A stretch of 64,000 bases of DNA. Source: an uncultured Pelagibacteraceae bacterium (GTDB taxonomy: Bacteria > Pseudomonadota > Alphaproteobacteria > Pelagibacterales > AG-422-B15). The notes under the pieces were generated by a model that made no database searches, was not told the origin of the DNA, and saw only the letters and a program-made list of their open reading frames with translations. Within the stretch, counting starts at the first letter, position 1. Each line of letters opens with the position of its first letter. Below are positions 41,976 to 50,948 of this stretch, one piece after another. The stretch spans positions 1 to 64,000 of the forward strand of contig CABYZQ010000002.1 of the NCBI GenBank assembly GCA_902523535.1, in the 5' to 3' direction. The translations under genes were made by a program, and so were the position numbers.

Positions 41976-42605
41976 GTGATCAAGCCACGATTTATATCAT
42001 TTGAAGGTGGAGAAGGATCAGGTAAGTCAACACAAATAAAACTGCTAGCAAAAAGACTCGCTAAATACGGAGATGTTATCACAACAAGGGAACCCGGAGG
42101 AACAATCGAAGCAGAAATAATTAGAAATTTACTTGTTAAAGGCAAAAAGAATAAATGGAGTGGGGTAGTAGAAACTTTACTTTTATACGCGGCACGCAAA
42201 GACCATATAGATAAGATAATAGATCCAAGTTTAAAAAAAAATAAATGGGTTTTATGTGATAGGTTCAAGGAATCTACTTTAGTTTATCAGGGGCATGCAA
42301 AAAATGTCGACATAAATCTTATTAAAAAGCTTGATAAAATAATAACTAATAATTTAACGCCTGGTTTAACTTTTATTTTAGATATAGATCCCATAATTGG
42401 CTTAAAAAGGTCTAAACGAAAATCAAATACAGAGACACGTTATGAGAATATGTCTTTAGGATTTCATAATAAAATTCGTAAAGCGTTTAGAACTATAGCT
42501 AAATCAAATAAAAAGAAATTTGTACTAATTAATGCAAATCAAGATATTAATTTAATACAAGACATTATCTGGAATGAAGTATTAAAAAGAATAAATGCAA
42601 AATAA
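41976..42605 (+). CDS. tmk: Thymidylate kinase
   Basis: Phosphorylates dTMP to dTDP. P-loop FEGGEGSGKSTQ at residues 9-20, DR(Y/F) motif in LCDRFKESTLVYQG, TREPGG in the substrate loop, and RYENMSLGFHNKIRKAF near the LID. Length 209 aa is normal. The start is GTG at 41976, which opens the frame 3 bp after dacA. It overlaps holB by 11 bp. Confidence 0.95.
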   Translation: MIKPRFISFEGGEGSGKSTQIKLLAKRLAKYGDVITTREPGGTIEAEIIRNLLVKGKKNKWSGVVETLLLYAARKDHIDKIIDPSLKKNKWVLCDRFKESTLVYQGHAKNVDINLIKKLDKIITNNLTPGLTFILDIDPIIGLKRSKRKSNTETRYENMSLGFHNKIRKAFRTIAKSNKKKFVLINANQDINLIQDIIWNEVLKRINAK

Positions 42606-43545
42606 TAGAAATCTATATTCAAGTGAAGTAAGGGCTTTATATAAAATATTTAAATCGCAATTGCCTAATTCAATAATACTTACAGGACAAGATACTGATA
42701 TTATTTCAAACATTGCTAAAAATCTTGCTTCATTAATAGTATCAAAAAAATTAATTAATAATTGTCACAACTTTGAAGATTACTTATTAAACCCTGTTCA
42801 TGAGGATTCTAATTTTATTTTAAAAATTGAGCCTATATTTCTTGAAGACAAGCAACGATTTAAAAAGAAACTTTATAGAGAAGATATTAAATATGTTAAT
42901 AATTTTTTTTCAACTAAAGATGAAAATGATCAAAAAAGAGTTTGTATTATAAATTTGATAGATGATCTCTCTGTAGATGCTGCTAATTCAGTTTTAAAAA
43001 TAATTGAAGAGCCCAATAGAAATAATCATTTTATTATAGTAAATCAAAATAAGAGTAAGTGCTTAAAAACAATTGTATCAAGATCAAATAGAATTTTTTT
43101 TGGAAAGTTAAACTATGATAATTTTGTTAATTATTATAAAGGCTCTGAAAATGAAGAGTATTTAAATTACTTATATCAAATAACAAATGGTTCTTCATAT
43201 TTAACTAAACAGTTTATAGAATACAATTTTTATGAAATTAACGATCATTTCAAAACACTCTTAACTAATAAAAAAAAAGTAAAGGCAAACACTGCAAATC
43301 ATTATATTGATTACTTACATAATTTTAAAAACGTAGATCAGGCGGTTCCAGTTTTTTTTAACTATTTACAACTATTGATTAATGATGAAATTAAAAAACT
43401 TTGTAATACAAATGAAAATAATTTAGTTATAAAATTATTAAATATATATACATTGATAGATTCTTTAAATAATAAGAACATTACTTTCAATATTGACTTT
43501 GAAAATGTGATTATTTCATTATTTCACAGATTAAAATATGACTGA
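42595..43545 (+). CDS. holB: DNA polymerase III subunit delta' (HolB)
   Basis: Clamp-loader subunit. The 316-aa protein is strongly diverged but keeps DLSVDAANSVLKIIEEPNRNNHFIIVNQN, the delta'/RuvB-type sensor region, and TIVSRSNRIFF (SRC-like motif). The P-loop is degenerate (TGQDTDII) and the zinc cysteines are missing. Location between tmk and metG is the normal alphaproteobacterial context and supports the call. Confidence 0.85.
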   Translation: MQNNRNLYSSEVRALYKIFKSQLPNSIILTGQDTDIISNIAKNLASLIVSKKLINNCHNFEDYLLNPVHEDSNFILKIEPIFLEDKQRFKKKLYREDIKYVNNFFSTKDENDQKRVCIINLIDDLSVDAANSVLKIIEEPNRNNHFIIVNQNKSKCLKTIVSRSNRIFFGKLNYDNFVNYYKGSENEEYLNYLYQITNGSSYLTKQFIEYNFYEINDHFKTLLTNKKKVKANTANHYIDYLHNFKNVDQAVPVFFNYLQLLINDEIKKLCNTNENNLVIKLLNIYTLIDSLNNKNITFNIDFENVIISLFHRLKYD

Positions 43546-45067
43546 TAGATATTATATTACAACACCAATATATTATGTAAATGATAAACCGCATATAGGC
43601 CATGCATACACTTCAGTTGCAACAGATTTTATTGCAAGATTTATGCGTCTTAATGATTATGATGTAAGGTTTCAAACAGGAACGGATGAGCATGGTCTCA
43701 AAATACAGAAGGCTGCCGAAAGTAAAGGAAAAAAACCATTAGAGTTGTGTGACGAAAACTCACGAATTTTTAGAGATCTTACAACTAAATTAGATTTGTC
43801 GAATGATGACTTTATCAGAACTACTGAACAAAGGCATATTGACGGCGCATCTTTCTTATGGAGCAGACTGCATGAAAGAAATCAAATTTATTTAGGTGAA
43901 TATACAGGATGGTATTCAATTAGTGATGAAACTTTTTACAATGAAAAAGATTTAGTAAAACAAAGTGATGGAAGCTTTAAAACTGTTACAAGTGGGCCCG
44001 TTGAATGGATTACAGAAAAGTCATATTTTTTTAAATTATCTGAATGGTCTGATAAATTATTAGATCTATACAAAAAAAACCCTGATTTTATAAGTCCAAA
44101 ATCTAAAAGAAATGAGGTTATTAAATTTGTTGAGTCTGGCTTAAATGACTTGTCTGTTTCTAGAACTTCATTTAACTGGGGCATTAAAACTCCAACAGAT
44201 AATGATCATATTATGTATGTTTGGCTTGATGCTCTAACTTGTTACGCAAATGGTGTTAAATATCTAACCGACACAGAAAATGAGCTAAGTATCTACTGGA
44301 ACAATGTAGTTCATATAGTGGGCAAAGATATATTGAGACATCATGCTGTATACTGGCCCGCCTTTTTATTAGCGGCCGATTTAAAATTGCCAAATAAAAT
44401 ATTTGCACATGGATGGTGGACAAATGAAGGTAAAAAAATCTCTAAATCCTTAGGAAACGTTATTGATCCTATAGAAATAATTAATAATTACGGTCTTGAT
44501 CAATTTAGATACTTCTTGTTAAGAGAAGTTCCATTTGGCAATGATGGTGATTTTTCAGTTAAAGCTCTCGTGAATAGGATTAATAGCGATTTAGTGAATG
44601 ACCTTGGTAATTTATGTCAGAGATCACTTACAATGATAGAAAAAAAACTTGAGTCAATTATTCCTGGTAAAACTAGTAAGGGTCCTAATGAAGAAATGTT
44701 AGAAAAATCAAGTGAAGAGGTGATAATCAAAGGATCAAATATGATAGATGAGTTTAAGATACATGGATATATTAGACTTGTATGGGAGCACATTGGAAGA
44801 GTAAATAAATATTTTAATGATAATAAACCATGGGAGTTAGAAAAAAGTGATAAAGAAAAGTTTTTAAATGTATTAGCTGTAACAACTGAGCAAATTAGAA
44901 ATATAGCATTCTTTATTAATCCAATTATTCCTGAAACTTCAATAAAAATACTTCAAACAATCGGAATTGATGAATGCCAATTTTCATTTAAAAAGATAAA
45001 TAACCATAATATAGTTGGTAATAATATATCGAGTGTAAATCATTTATTTACAAGGATTCAAGAATGA
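43538..45067 (+). CDS. metG: Methionyl-tRNA synthetase
   Basis: Class I aminoacyl-tRNA synthetase of 509 aa. HIGH is at residues 19-22 (KPHIGHAYT), the KMSKS loop reads KKISKS near residue 305, and WLDALTCYANG belongs to the Met-binding pocket. The zinc-knuckle insertion is without cysteines (the short MetG2-like form), and there is no C-terminal tRNA-binding (Arc1p-like) domain. It overlaps holB by 8 bp and tatD by 4 bp. Confidence 0.96.
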   Translation: MTDRYYITTPIYYVNDKPHIGHAYTSVATDFIARFMRLNDYDVRFQTGTDEHGLKIQKAAESKGKKPLELCDENSRIFRDLTTKLDLSNDDFIRTTEQRHIDGASFLWSRLHERNQIYLGEYTGWYSISDETFYNEKDLVKQSDGSFKTVTSGPVEWITEKSYFFKLSEWSDKLLDLYKKNPDFISPKSKRNEVIKFVESGLNDLSVSRTSFNWGIKTPTDNDHIMYVWLDALTCYANGVKYLTDTENELSIYWNNVVHIVGKDILRHHAVYWPAFLLAADLKLPNKIFAHGWWTNEGKKISKSLGNVIDPIEIINNYGLDQFRYFLLREVPFGNDGDFSVKALVNRINSDLVNDLGNLCQRSLTMIEKKLESIIPGKTSKGPNEEMLEKSSEEVIIKGSNMIDEFKIHGYIRLVWEHIGRVNKYFNDNKPWELEKSDKEKFLNVLAVTTEQIRNIAFFINPIIPETSIKILQTIGIDECQFSFKKINNHNIVGNNISSVNHLFTRIQE

Positions 45068-45855
45068 TCATTGATAGTCATTGTCATTTATTAGCTAGCC
45101 GGTATGATATACCCGTTAATGAGGTCATCGAAAATTGCTTTGCAGAGAATATTAGTCTTCTATTAAATATTGCCACTAAAGAATCAGAATTTAATGAAAT
45201 CTTAGATATAAGTAGAAAGTATAAACGTATTTATAACAGTGTAGGAATACATCCACATGAAACAGAACATTTAGATCCAGGTATTTTTGATAGAATCAAT
45301 AAAGTAATTTTAGAAAATAATAAAACAATAGCAGTAGGGGAGACAGGACTCGATTTTTATTACAATCATAGCAATAAAAAAAATCAAATAGACTCATTTG
45401 AAAAGCATATAGAAAAGGCACTCGAACATAACTTGCCAATTATTGTTCATAGCAGAGAGGCAGAAAAAGACACAAAAGAAATCCTTTATTCATACAAAAA
45501 AAATTCTGATATTACAGGTGTTATACATTGTTTTACGGGATCAGAAAAATTTGCAAAAGAAATGGTTGATATTGATTTCTATATTTCGTTTAGTGGTATT
45601 ATTACCTTCAAAAATTCATCAAATTTAAGAGAAATTGTTTCAATAGTAGATAAAAATAAAATTTTAGTTGAAACAGACTCTCCTTTTTTAGCCCCTGTAC
45701 CAAATCGTGGAAAGGCAAATATTCCAAGTTTCATAATACATACAATTAAACAAATTTCCGATATTCTTGAAATAAATGAAGCTGAAGTAGAGAAAATAAC
45801 TTCAAATAACTTTTTTAACTTATTTAAAAATGTAAAGGTATCTTCCATATCATAA
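45064..45855 (+). CDS. tatD: TatD family metal-dependent hydrolase
   Basis: A 263-aa TIM-barrel nuclease-like protein. Metal ligands are His6 and His8 (IDSHCHL), Glu in AVGETGLDFYY, His in PIIVHSREAE, His in GVIHCFTGS and Asp in VETDSPFLAPVPNRGK. DNase or D-Tyr-tRNA-independent roles of the family are debated. Starts with an ATGA overlap on the metG stop. Confidence 0.94.
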   Translation: MIIDSHCHLLASRYDIPVNEVIENCFAENISLLLNIATKESEFNEILDISRKYKRIYNSVGIHPHETEHLDPGIFDRINKVILENNKTIAVGETGLDFYYNHSNKKNQIDSFEKHIEKALEHNLPIIVHSREAEKDTKEILYSYKKNSDITGVIHCFTGSEKFAKEMVDIDFYISFSGIITFKNSSNLREIVSIVDKNKILVETDSPFLAPVPNRGKANIPSFIIHTIKQISDILEINEAEVEKITSNNFFNLFKNVKVSSIS

Positions 45856-45856
45856 T

Positions 45857-46237
45857 ATGTTGATAAGCGTACCAGTTTCAGTAGGAGAACTTTTTGATAA
45901 AATATCTATTTTAGATATTAAGACTAAAAAAATTAAGAATAAAAATGATCTTAAATTAATTAAGTATGAATTATCTAAATTAAGAAAAATTGTTAGAGAT
46001 AAAAAACTTTCGAATAAAAGTATCCAGAAAAAATACCAATCTTTAAAATTAATTAATCAGAAACTTTGGAACATTGAGAATCAAAAAAGAAAGTGCGAAA
46101 AACTTAATAAGTTCGATAAGAATTTTATCAGTTTAGCAAGAAAGGTTTATATATTTAATGATAAAAGGGCTTTTCTCAAGAAAGAAATTAATCACCTATC
46201 AGGCTCAAGTATAGTCGAGGTAAAATTGCATAAATAA
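45857..46237 (+). CDS. DUF6165 family protein
   Basis: A 126-aa lysine-rich coiled-coil-like protein: PVSVGELFDKISILDIK at the N-terminus, KLWNIENQKRKCE in the middle and FISLARKVYIFNDKRAFLKKEINHLSGSSIVEVK at the end match a small family often next to glycosyltransferase genes. The adjacent convergent heptosyltransferase-like gene fits that association. Function unknown. Confidence 0.7.
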   Translation: MLISVPVSVGELFDKISILDIKTKKIKNKNDLKLIKYELSKLRKIVRDKKLSNKSIQKKYQSLKLINQKLWNIENQKRKCEKLNKFDKNFISLARKVYIFNDKRAFLKKEINHLSGSSIVEVKLHK

Positions 46238-46238
46238 T

Positions 46239-47309
46239 TTAAAGGTATTTTTGAATATATTTATTTGGATTTGAGAAATTTCTAATCTCGACTTGCCTAT
46301 ATTCTTTTAAATTTGGTCTCCATTTATAAAAATATTTGTAAGAGTTATTTCTTATAATATCTACAATCGGCGTCTTTTGTATACTTGCTATGTGTGTTAT
46401 CGATCCATGTATATGAAATATTAAATCTACATTTGACACAATTCCAATCATTTCAGAGATATTTAAATTTTTAATAAAAAAAATTTTCTTATTCTTGTCA
46501 CTAATATAAATATTTTTTTTATTATTAAGTTTATTAATTTTGTAATAGCTCCATACCTTTTTGTTTAAAGAGGTACTATATTTACCATTGGTGACTATTA
46601 AAATAGGACTCTTTTTCTTTTGTATTGTTATTTTTTCGAAAAGATCAATAATAAAATCTTTAGAACTATTGATATCATCCCATTTTTCATCTAAGTGAAA
46701 TAATATAACTTTTTTTTTATTTATCTTGAGTGACGTAAAGATTTTTTTTATTTTAATTTCAAAATGACGAAATGAGTATGGCTTAAGATATTCTAGCTTA
46801 CTGTTTTTAAGATTTAGCGCCTTATTAAATAATTTGCTGTAGTGGCTACCCATTCTAGTTTTGATATCATGTGTATTTAACTCAATTGTATTTATTATTT
46901 CTATTGATTTTAGTAATCTCTTAGAAATAAAGAGGGGGTACTTATATATAATTCGGTTAGTAATCCTACTTATCTTATTTGGAATAATTGCATGAATGTT
47001 TATAGATTTACATAAAAGCGAAATGATCAAATTTTTCCAATCTGATTTTAAAATAAAGACATGATTTAGGTTTAATTTTCTTAATATTGATATTATCGTA
47101 ATATTATCCCTATATGCCTTATATCTGTCTAAGTTGTATAATTTATCAATATATCCATCTTTTTTAAGTATTTTTGCGTATTCTATATTTCTGTCTGAGC
47201 AAATAAGAGTGACATGAGCATCATCGTCAGATTTGTGTATTTTTTTTATTCCGTCTGATGAAACAATTAAGTCACCAATGCCATCATTTCTAAATATCAA
47301 ATAATTCAT
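46239..47309 (-). CDS. Glycosyltransferase family 9 (heptosyltransferase-like)
   Basis: A 356-aa GT-B protein. The N-terminal NYLIFRNDGIGDLIVSSDGIKKI and the late SNVDLIFHIHGSITHIASIQKTPIVDI (donor-binding region) are the typical GT9 motifs; the middle is very lysine/isoleucine rich. Probably adds heptose or a related sugar to lipopolysaccharide core. Extremely AT-rich codon use compared with neighbours. Confidence 0.82.
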   Translation of the reverse strand: MNYLIFRNDGIGDLIVSSDGIKKIHKSDDDAHVTLICSDRNIEYAKILKKDGYIDKLYNLDRYKAYRDNITIISILRKLNLNHVFILKSDWKNLIISLLCKSINIHAIIPNKISRITNRIIYKYPLFISKRLLKSIEIINTIELNTHDIKTRMGSHYSKLFNKALNLKNSKLEYLKPYSFRHFEIKIKKIFTSLKINKKKVILFHLDEKWDDINSSKDFIIDLFEKITIQKKKSPILIVTNGKYSTSLNKKVWSYYKINKLNNKKNIYISDKNKKIFFIKNLNISEMIGIVSNVDLIFHIHGSITHIASIQKTPIVDIIRNNSYKYFYKWRPNLKEYRQVEIRNFSNPNKYIQKYL

Positions 47310-47601
47310 ATTTTTCAGTGGTTTATTTTATTTTCTTAACTTTAAGCATTTGTTAATGTATTTATTTAACAAGTACATTTTAGTCATTGTAAATAAACAT
47401 TAATTATAATTTAACATAATATATATTATACGAATATAGAATAAATATATCATTATATTAATTAAGAGTTTAATAATAATGCTCACTTCTACTTTGTATA
47501 TCTAATTATTTTGATATTGAAAAATATCACTTATTTTTCATGTTTTTATAAATACAGTAATGCTTAATATTAGACTGATTAAATATAAAAGGAGAAATCA
47601 C
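47310..47601 (+). promoter_or_regulatory. Long AT-rich leader of the 142-aa membrane protein gene, with a stem-loop
   Basis: This 292-bp region, the largest gap without any small-ORF candidate, holds many TATAAT-like hexamers (for example near 47408-47413). A perfect 7-bp hairpin TGATATT-GAAA-AATATCA (47512-47529) is followed by a T-rich tract, resembling a weak attenuator. A strong AAAGGAGAAATCAC Shine-Dalgarno sequence sits just before the ATG at 47602. The role of the leader is inferred only from its length and structure. Confidence 0.45.
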
Positions 47602-48030
47602 ATGGATGCAACATCACCTGAATATTTGTTAGCAATTTGGAATATTTTTAATATTGGCCGAGTAGGAAACGCTATGGTCGGTATTGGATCTATATTGGCA
47701 ATCTGGCTAGCGCTGAGAGTAGCTGTAGCTACTAGAACAAGTGAAGAAACCAATCTATTTGCTAAAATTATGTCATCAGCATTCGGCTTAATTGTTGTTA
47801 TGGGCACGTGGATTCAATGGAGTGAAGCAGTTGCTTATTATGTTAATACAGCGGCAGCTTTTGTTAATGCTAAGGCAGCAGGTGCTGAAATTTCACCTGC
47901 AGCAGAAGGATTTATTGAATACGTTGGAACAACAGAGGTTCCAGGTACGCCTACCCCACTCGGAATTGCTTTTTTATTAGTTGTTTTAATAATGATTTTA
48001 GGACAAATTTGGTATCCAAAGCAAAAATAA
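47602..48030 (+). CDS. Small integral membrane protein, unknown, probably highly expressed
   Basis: Not recognised. Using the ATG at 47602 with its strong Shine-Dalgarno gives 142 aa with three hydrophobic helices (about residues 22-40, 55-75 and 115-135) and an alanine-rich periplasmic-type loop (AAAFVNAKAAGAEISPAAEG). The in-frame ATG at 47560 lacks an RBS. Codons are noticeably more GC-rich than those of the flanking AT-rich glycosyltransferases, and the gene has its own leader and terminator. Both points suggest an abundant standalone product. No enzymatic motif is visible. Confidence 0.75.
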   Translation: MDATSPEYLLAIWNIFNIGRVGNAMVGIGSILAIWLALRVAVATRTSEETNLFAKIMSSAFGLIVVMGTWIQWSEAVAYYVNTAAAFVNAKAAGAEISPAAEGFIEYVGTTEVPGTPTPLGIAFLLVVLIMILGQIWYPKQK

Positions 48031-48041
48031 ATTTAATTAAA

Positions 48042-48083
48042 AACACTTCGGCAGTCTTCAAGATGGGGGATTGTTGAAGTGTT
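48042..48083. terminator. Bidirectional terminator after the 142-aa membrane protein gene
   Basis: AACACTTC (48042-48049) pairs with GAAGTGTT (48076-48083), and through G-U pairs the stem continues inward to CAGTC/GATTG, about 15 bp in all, with a 12-nt loop. On the minus strand a T5 run follows; on the + strand ATTT follows. It lies at the convergent junction with the glycosyltransferase gene and overlaps that gene's stop codon. Confidence 0.75.
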
Positions 48084-49137
48084 ATTTAAAATATTGATGT
48101 ATTGGCCAATTATAATCGCTTATTGGCTTGTTTTTAAAAGCAACTTCTAAAAAGTATCTAGTTACTATTTTTTCATTAAAGTACTTATGACCCTTTTCCC
48201 AACCATTTTTTGCTATATTTTTTGCATTGTTAATACTATTCACCGTTTCGAAAAGTTTTCTTCCAAATCCAGCAAGATCATTGGAATCGTAGAATACAAC
48301 TTCATCTTTAGTAAAAAGATCATCTAATTTTGAATTAATGTCTACAAAGAGACATGAACCATTACCCAAATACTGACTAATCCTATCTGAACTGTAATAT
48401 TTAATATATGGCTTTCGACTTAAATTTAAACTTATTGGTGATTTAGCAAGCTCATTTTCAAAATCGTTTCCCCACACAGGTTGCTTGCCTTTATAGCCAA
48501 AAAAATTCTTTTTCATGCTTGGATATTCGTTTGATAAATAATCTAAGAATATTTCCCTATCATAATCTGACTTTTTGCTTCTGATTTTTCCAGTGCCTAC
48601 ACCATAACTAAGTGCATAGAAAACATCGTATAAATAATTAGATTTTTCAAAAATTTTCATATTTTCTATAGATTTGTCAAAAATATTTGGGAAGAAAGAG
48701 ATTGAATTATGATTATTTAAACAAGATTTTATGTCGTCATCTGCATTAGTTATGAAAAAAGCATCAACTAGATGAGATTTCGATATCAACTTCTTTTCTG
48801 TTTTATCAAGGTGATAGTTGTCAACGTTCCACTCAATAATTTTAATATCTTTATTTATTGTTCTAAATTCATTTAAAGTATTATTATGAATTTTATCAGC
48901 ATGTCCAAGAACGACTAGGTCAGGAGCAAAGTTTTTAAAGGTTTGAATCAAAAGCTTATTCAAACTCTTATTATTATTTAATTTATTTATTAGATTCATA
49001 CGACTCATGTCTCTGTCGCTAAATGTACATACATTATGACCATTTCTAATAAAACCGTTATTTATTTTAAAGCAATGATTCCATTGCAATCTTCCTTTTT
49101 GTTTTTGGACAAAATTTGATATATGAAGTATTTTCAT
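48082..49137 (-). CDS. CgeB/DUF3880-like glycosyltransferase
   Basis: Beginning at the ATG at 49137 (MKILHISNFVQKQKGRLQW) the product is 351 aa; the frame stays open upstream to 49293 but that part is antisense to the next gene. LNLSRKPYIKYYSSDRISQYLGNGSCLFVD, near residue 280, and the DEVVFYDSNDLAGFGRKLFE segment match the glycosyl-transferases_1-2 (CgeB-type) C-terminal domain. The sugar donor and acceptor are unknown, probably cell-surface polysaccharide. Confidence 0.75.
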   Translation of the reverse strand: MKILHISNFVQKQKGRLQWNHCFKINNGFIRNGHNVCTFSDRDMSRMNLINKLNNNKSLNKLLIQTFKNFAPDLVVLGHADKIHNNTLNEFRTINKDIKIIEWNVDNYHLDKTEKKLISKSHLVDAFFITNADDDIKSCLNNHNSISFFPNIFDKSIENMKIFEKSNYLYDVFYALSYGVGTGKIRSKKSDYDREIFLDYLSNEYPSMKKNFFGYKGKQPVWGNDFENELAKSPISLNLSRKPYIKYYSSDRISQYLGNGSCLFVDINSKLDDLFTKDEVVFYDSNDLAGFGRKLFETVNSINNAKNIAKNGWEKGHKYFNEKIVTRYFLEVAFKNKPISDYNWPIHQYFK

Positions 49138-49141
49138 ATTT

Positions 49142-49882
49142 ATGGAGCTAACTAAATATATATTTATTTTCTTATCGCTATTTGCTTCTAATACTTTAGC
49201 AGATCCTATTATTGAAGAAAGAAATTTTGTTGTTGAGGCTAAACTATCTATTCTTCCTAAAATACCTGTTATGAGTATTGATACAGTTCTCACAATCGAT
49301 GATCATAATTATGAGTATAATTTTAGTATTAGAACCAATAATATAGTTGATTTTATTAACAAAGTTAATGGTGATGGAAGTATTGTTGGTGTCATTAATG
49401 AATTTTATAAGCCTATCCATTACAAATATAGGTATACAAGAAAGGATAAAGAAAAATTTGTTGAAATAAAATACAATGACTCAATCATTTCCGAACTTAA
49501 CTTAATTCCAGAACCTGATAAAAACAAATTAACTAAAATTGAAGACAATATGCTAATTAATACAATCGATCCTTCTAGTTTTTTTTTAAATATATTAAGC
49601 TATGAATATGTTAACGAATGTGAGAATAAATTTAAAATTTTTGATGGTAAGCGTAGATATGATGTTTTGTTTACAAAAGCTGACAAAATCATTTCAAATA
49701 ACCTCATTTATTGTAAAGCAAATCAAATAAAGCTAGGTGGATATAAAATTGACGATAATGAAGATGTTTTTGCATCATCAGATTATATCAAGGTAATCTA
49801 TAAAAATAATGATGAGAAAGAATTTTATGGTTACGAAGCAAACAATGGAGCAATTACTATATTTATCAATGAATCTAAATAA
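49142..49882 (+). CDS. DUF3108-like secreted protein
   Basis: A 246-aa protein with signal peptide (MELTKYIFIFLSLFASNTLA). The mature part is rich in beta strands and includes IDPSSFFLNILSYE, CENKFKIFDGKRRYDVLF and YCKANQIKLGGYK, which resemble the DUF3108 lipocalin-like family. Its start codon is 4 bp from the divergent glycosyltransferase start. The 3' end overlaps hflX by 8 bp. Function unknown. Confidence 0.7.
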   Translation: MELTKYIFIFLSLFASNTLADPIIEERNFVVEAKLSILPKIPVMSIDTVLTIDDHNYEYNFSIRTNNIVDFINKVNGDGSIVGVINEFYKPIHYKYRYTRKDKEKFVEIKYNDSIISELNLIPEPDKNKLTKIEDNMLINTIDPSSFFLNILSYEYVNECENKFKIFDGKRRYDVLFTKADKIISNNLIYCKANQIKLGGYKIDDNEDVFASSDYIKVIYKNNDEKEFYGYEANNGAITIFINESK

Positions 49883-50948
49883 GCAAATTCTTTAAAGTCT
49901 TCTTCAGATCAGAAACACCCTCACCTGTTAAAGCGCTAATATAATTTTTATTATACTGATACGAATTTTCGAGTCCTTTTAAGTCAATTTTATTATAAAT
50001 TGTTATCATCTCTGCTATTTTATTTTTTTCTACCCCTGTATCTATAAGTATATTTTTAGTTATTCTAATTTTCTGCTTTGCATTTAAGTCATTAACGTCC
50101 ACGATATTTAGTAAAATATCAGCCTTATTAACTTCCTCTAATGTTGCTTTAAAAGACTCTATTAATGATGTTGGAATATTATTTATAAATCCTACAGTAT
50201 CAATAAGTCCTATGTATATGTTTTCACCTAAGTATACCCTGCTAATTTTAGTATCTAATGTTTCAAATAATCTAGATCTACTTGATTGATTTTTTTTAGT
50301 TAATTTATTAAAAAGCAATGTCTTTCCAGCATTTGTGTATCCGATTAAGGCAACTGTTTTAAAATTATTATTTTTCCTTAGATTCCTCTGAACGTACCTT
50401 CTTCTTTTTACTTTACTTAGTCTTTTTTTTATATTTAGAATTTTTTCTTGTATTAATCGCCTATCTAATTCAATTTGAAGTTCACCTGGCCCTCCTATAA
50501 AGGTTGTGCCACCTCTTTGTCGTTCTAAGTGTGTCCAGGCCCTTACAAGTCTTGATTTTCTATAAATTAACTCAGCGAGTTGCACTTGCATTTTACCTTC
50601 ATTTGATTTTGCTCTTCTAGCAAACACTTCTAATATAATGCCAGTTCTATCAGTTACTTTTATTTTGAGTCTATTTTCTAAATTCTTTTGTTGGGCGGGT
50701 GTTAGATTGTTATTTACAACTAATAAATTTATATTTTTATTCTTAATATCATTATTAATTTTTAATAAGTTGCCCTCCCCAATTAAGGTTGATGGGTTTA
50801 TTTTTTTTATAGTTATTATTTCTTTTTTCTTAATAATTATATCGAGATTAATTACTAAATTTTCAATTTCGAAAAGCATTTCTTCTGAAACAAATTTTGG
50901 ATCTGCATCTATATTTAGATGTACAATATGAGAAATAGTTTTATTCAA
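49875..50948 (-). CDS. hflX: GTPase HflX
   Basis: Ribosome-associated GTPase that splits stalled 70S ribosomes. The N-terminal domain has NNNLTPAQQKNLENRLKIKVTDRTGIILEVFARRAKSNEGKMQVQLAEL and the glycine-rich RGGTTFIGGPGELQIELDRR linker; the G domain starts with GYTNAGKTLLF, DTVGFI and NKID. At 357 aa it lacks the longer C-terminal extension seen in enterics. It overlaps the aminotransferase gene by 4 bp. Confidence 0.95.
   Translation of the reverse strand: MNKTISHIVHLNIDADPKFVSEEMLFEIENLVINLDIIIKKKEIITIKKINPSTLIGEGNLLKINNDIKNKNINLLVVNNNLTPAQQKNLENRLKIKVTDRTGIILEVFARRAKSNEGKMQVQLAELIYRKSRLVRAWTHLERQRGGTTFIGGPGELQIELDRRLIQEKILNIKKRLSKVKRRRYVQRNLRKNNNFKTVALIGYTNAGKTLLFNKLTKKNQSSRSRLFETLDTKISRVYLGENIYIGLIDTVGFINNIPTSLIESFKATLEEVNKADILLNIVDVNDLNAKQKIRITKNILIDTGVEKNKIAEMITIYNKIDLKGLENSYQYNKNYISALTGEGVSDLKKTLKNLLI

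Noticed and set aside
49138-49293. N-terminal extension of the CgeB-like glycosyltransferase
   Set aside because: It is antisense to the signal peptide and first part of the secreted protein gene; MKILHISNF is a natural GT start.
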